Assembly (NCBI GenBank): GCA_963824085.1
Contig: CAWGNT010000007.1
Coordinates: 1-64,000, forward strand
Source: JARRNE01 sp963824085
Lineage (GTDB): Bacteria > Pseudomonadota > Gammaproteobacteria > Chromatiales > Chromatiaceae
DNA length: 64,000 bases
Direction of reading: 5' to 3'
The stretch's first letter is position 1. Each line of letters opens with the position of its first letter. Positions 62,025 to 64,000 of this stretch are shown one piece after another. The position numbers were made by a program, and so were the translations under genes. Under the pieces are notes generated by a model. That model saw only the letters and a list, made by a program, of their open reading frames with translations, made no database searches and had not been told where the DNA came from.

Positions 62025-62406
62025 CGAGTAGTGGGCCAAAAACCCGAGCTCTACACGGACAAGTCAAGCTGGCTCCAGCAGCGGGTCACGGACGGCCTCG
62101 GTGACGTCGATGAGCTCTCATCGACCCGCAGCTCAACGACGAGTGCGCCGCCGCCGAGCGCCTGCGCGCCATGCTCCCCACTCAGCAGTACCAGCTCGCG
62201 AGCTGGTCCTGCTCAGGTACCTCAAGGGATCGCATGTCATTTCCTATCTCGCGCGTGGAGGCGGGATCGACATCACCGGCATTTCCCGTCAGCGGATGCA
62301 TGTCGTGACCTTCGCTGCCGCGGACATGGCTCTCGCAGGAAATGCTACCATTCAACCGCGAGCTCCGACGCCGTAACAGTGGCGCGCTCACCAAAGGAGG
62401 AAAATA
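62025..62406. other. Intergenic gap
   Basis: No gene is recognised. A frame here reading DECAAAERLRAMLPTQQYQL is protein-like but short and without a start or family. The right end carries the CBS gene's strong AAAGGAGGAAAATA ribosome binding site. Confidence 0.35.
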
Positions 62407-62835
62407 ATGATCACGGTCAAGCAGATACTCGATACCAAGGGGTACGAAGTAAGCGCTATCGATGCCAACGCATCCGTGTTGGCAGCCATCAGGCTGCTTG
62501 CGGACAAGGGAATTGGCGCACTTCTGGTAACGGACGGCGGAAGGGCTGTCGGCCTGGTCTCCGAGCGGGACTACGCCCGCAAGGTCGCCCTGCAAGGGCG
62601 GTCGTCTGAGCGGACGCTCGTCAGGGACATCATGGAGACACGCGTTCCAGCGGCGCGTCTTGACCAGGATATCGAGGAGTGCATGGCGGTCATGACCGAG
62701 AAGCGCGTTCGCCATCTCCCCGTCACCGACGCGGAGGGGGTGCTCGGAATCATTTCGATCGGAGACCTGGTCAAGGCCATTATCGCCCACCAGCAGTACA
62801 CCATCGCGCAGCTTGAGCGCTATATCAGCGGTTGA
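62407..62835 (+). CDS. CBS-domain protein
   Basis: A 142-residue protein with two CBS motifs: residues about 8-62 (VSAIDANASVLAAIRLLADK, LVTDGGRAVGLVSERDYARKV) and about 75-130 (METRVPAARLDQDIEECMAVM, RHLPVTDAEGVLGIISIGDLVKAII). AAAGGAGGAAAATA precedes the ATG. Such stand-alone CBS pairs bind adenine nucleotides or NAD and regulate partners; the partner is unknown. Confidence 0.9.
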   Translation: MITVKQILDTKGYEVSAIDANASVLAAIRLLADKGIGALLVTDGGRAVGLVSERDYARKVALQGRSSERTLVRDIMETRVPAARLDQDIEECMAVMTEKRVRHLPVTDAEGVLGIISIGDLVKAIIAHQQYTIAQLERYISG

Positions 62836-63286
62836 CAACCCTAGAACCTCGGCAGGCGCAACGAGGTTTAGCCGCCCGCACGCCCGGCTGCCCGGGGCTG
62901 GCCCTACCTAGCCCTCGCCCGCGGACCTTGGCGCAAGCCAGAGTCACGTCGAAACAACTTGTTACAAGTTTTTTCTTTATTGAAATACAAACTTAACAGT
63001 CTTCGTGCATCCTGTTGCGTGTATAAAGAGCGAAACCGCATCCGCGTGTGCGGATGGCCATCAAAAGAAGACACGTCAACAATCAGCTCCAATGTTCTGA
63101 AGAGGTAGGCTTCTGGCGAGCGCGCGTGAGGTCGTCACACCTCCGCCGCTCCCGCATACCGCCTGACCACCTCGGCACCCGCCGCCACAACCCTACCCGC
63201 ACCCACGGCAAACCTAGCAGCTGGTCACTACCTGCTGCTAATAGATAGGGCGCGGGTTGCGAACGGATCTCCTATCGGGAGGCATC
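62836..63286. other. Intergenic region with small terminator-like hairpin
   Basis: AACTTG-TTA-CAAGTT followed by TTTTC (62956-62974) forms a small hairpin with a T-run, a plausible terminator for the CBS gene. An AT-rich stretch to 63030 probably holds the promoter of the next gene. No coding sequence is recognised between. Confidence 0.45.
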
Positions 63287-64000
63287 ATGATTACGACATG
63301 GCAAGACCACATCTACCGTAAGCGCGAGGAGCTCGCCAGCATCCTGCACGTGCCGATGGCATCACTGGCTCGCGAGTGCCTCGCATCAATGGACGACCGA
63401 GGCCGACTGAACGAGACGCTGATTGCATGCCTTGCAGATATTCCCCACCGCGCTCATCTGTATGTTCTGCGCGTCGGCGGAATCCAAATCTGCGATACCG
63501 TCACCGCGGAAGGTCTGCTTTGGGAGGACTATGGGCGCGACCTTTCGGAGAGGCCCTATATGAAGGAGGCGATGCCACCCTGGGGCTTCCTCCTATCAGA
63601 TGCCTATATCAGCCCGCTCACCCACCACCCATCGCTGACCGCCCTGCATGTGATTCGTTCGGAGGGCAGTACCCTGGGATACCTTGCCGCGGATTTCGAT
63701 TTGCGAGACTTGCCGGTGGCACCTGGGTTCTACGACGAACCCGCCCATTGGCAGCAAATCAAGGGCGATCCGTCGATTCGAGGCACCGTCTTCCAGCAAT
63801 GTCGCGTGGAGAGCCCCCTCGACAAAAACATGGACCAGGCGCTGTCCATTCTGGAGGAGCTGTTAACCGAGCGCGGGATGTTTCAAGGGGTGGTTCATTT
63901 CTCCAGCAGCCGCGCCATCGCCTGGTTTCTTGACGATCCCTATCGATATCGCATGCTGGACCAGGAGGCGCTGGGAGACCCGGATATCTGCCTCGCCTAT
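63287..64000 (+). CDS. PDC/cache-type sensor protein, 3' end beyond window
   Basis: The first 238 codons start at ATG 63287 with GGGAGG upstream and run off the right edge. The N-terminus MITTWQDHIYRKREELASIL is not a signal peptide. Residues about 20-150 resemble a PDC sensor fold: LNETLIACLADIPHRAHLYV, GRDLSERPYMKEA (RPYM, typical of dCache ligand pockets), LSDAYISPLTHHPSLTALHVI and LGYLAADFDLRDL. Absence of membrane helices in this part suggests a cytosolic or C-terminally anchored sensor. The output domain is not visible. Confidence 0.65.
   Translation, partial: MITTWQDHIYRKREELASILHVPMASLARECLASMDDRGRLNETLIACLADIPHRAHLYVLRVGGIQICDTVTAEGLLWEDYGRDLSERPYMKEAMPPWGFLLSDAYISPLTHHPSLTALHVIRSEGSTLGYLAADFDLRDLPVAPGFYDEPAHWQQIKGDPSIRGTVFQQCRVESPLDKNMDQALSILEELLTERGMFQGVVHFSSSRAIAWFLDDPYRYRMLDQEALGDPDICLAY

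Noticed and set aside
62101..62376. 91-codon frame before the CBS gene
   Set aside because: Arg/Ala-rich, no family match, no ribosome binding site.
1..64000. tRNA, rRNA and CRISPR arrays
   Set aside because: No T-loop/acceptor pattern, rRNA stretch or regularly spaced short repeats with unique spacers were seen on either strand by eye.

Overview
The window is GC-rich and densely coded on both strands, with an overwhelmingly proteobacterial gene set: an arn (Ara4N lipid A) operon, hemP, KefC/KefF-type potassium efflux, a DUF3313 lipoprotein, a GspA/ExeA-type ATPase, IorAB-type molybdoenzyme and di-haem cytochrome c peroxidase. I infer a gammaproteobacterium, possibly of the Chromatiales/Ectothiorhodospiraceae type; no rRNA or tRNA is present to fix this. 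The window carries many gene stubs (AraC regulator, IS110 transposase, nuclease, amino-acid permease, integrase, response regulator, PoxB, DUF429) and several families of dispersed intergenic repeats, so the chromosome has been reworked by small mobile elements.

Layout. 0-7.2 kb: a 5' gene fragment, a frameshifted AraC regulator, an intact rimK plus aspartoacylase-family pair, an IS110 stub, a PilZ gene and a decayed permease. 7.2-12.7 kb: minus-strand arn operon (arnE-like, arnB, arnC, ArnA formyltransferase, ArnA dehydrogenase, arnD) in which the usual bifunctional ArnA is two genes; no arnT is seen. 12.8-16.5 kb: overlapping helicase/exonuclease pair resembling MrfA/MrfB DNA repair. 16.7-17.7 kb: PfkB-type adenosine kinase. 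18.9-20.6 kb: an AT-richer three-gene cassette of uncharacterised proteins led by a TIGR04255-family protein, followed by an integrase-like stub; this is the best candidate for an undescribed system. 21-26 kb: FmdB zinc ribbon, hemP, a GlpC-like Fe-S protein and a rubrerythrin. 26.2-31 kb: PadR-controlled RND efflux operon. 31-37 kb: cytochrome c peroxidase, a conserved unknown and a large ATPase-OmpA fusion.

37.6-40.5 kb is a patchwork of small signalling-type genes: two paralogous 92-residue proteins, a second PilZ paralogue, a DUF5658 membrane protein and a receiver-domain remnant. 40.9-51.4 kb is rich in ion and osmotic functions: KefC/KefF, DUF1648, a spondin-domain secreted protein, an NhaP-type antiporter, a DUF6629-like membrane protein, a coiled-coil MscS channel and a DUF3313 lipoprotein. 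51.8-57.8 kb holds a DUF429 stub, a Lys-rich microprotein, the IorAB molybdoenzyme, a DUF2796 (ZrgA-like) protein and a translationally coupled membrane protein/DUF364 pair. 58-64 kb holds a 1350-residue membrane protein, a CBS-domain protein and the start of a PDC/cache-sensor protein.

Repeats. A 231-bp element at 32426-32656 has 14-bp perfect inverted termini and a 6-bp target duplication, with three more divergent copies at 43.5, 52.3 and 55.3 kb: a MITE. A second family with TATACC-type inverted ends occurs at 4.5, 25.4, 56.3 and 57.8 kb, with an internal module also at 39.2 kb. A third conserved intergenic element at 5.9 and 34.1 kb carries a perfect DnaA box (TTATCCACA) about 71 bp from a TTTTGACCA-TTTAAT motif.
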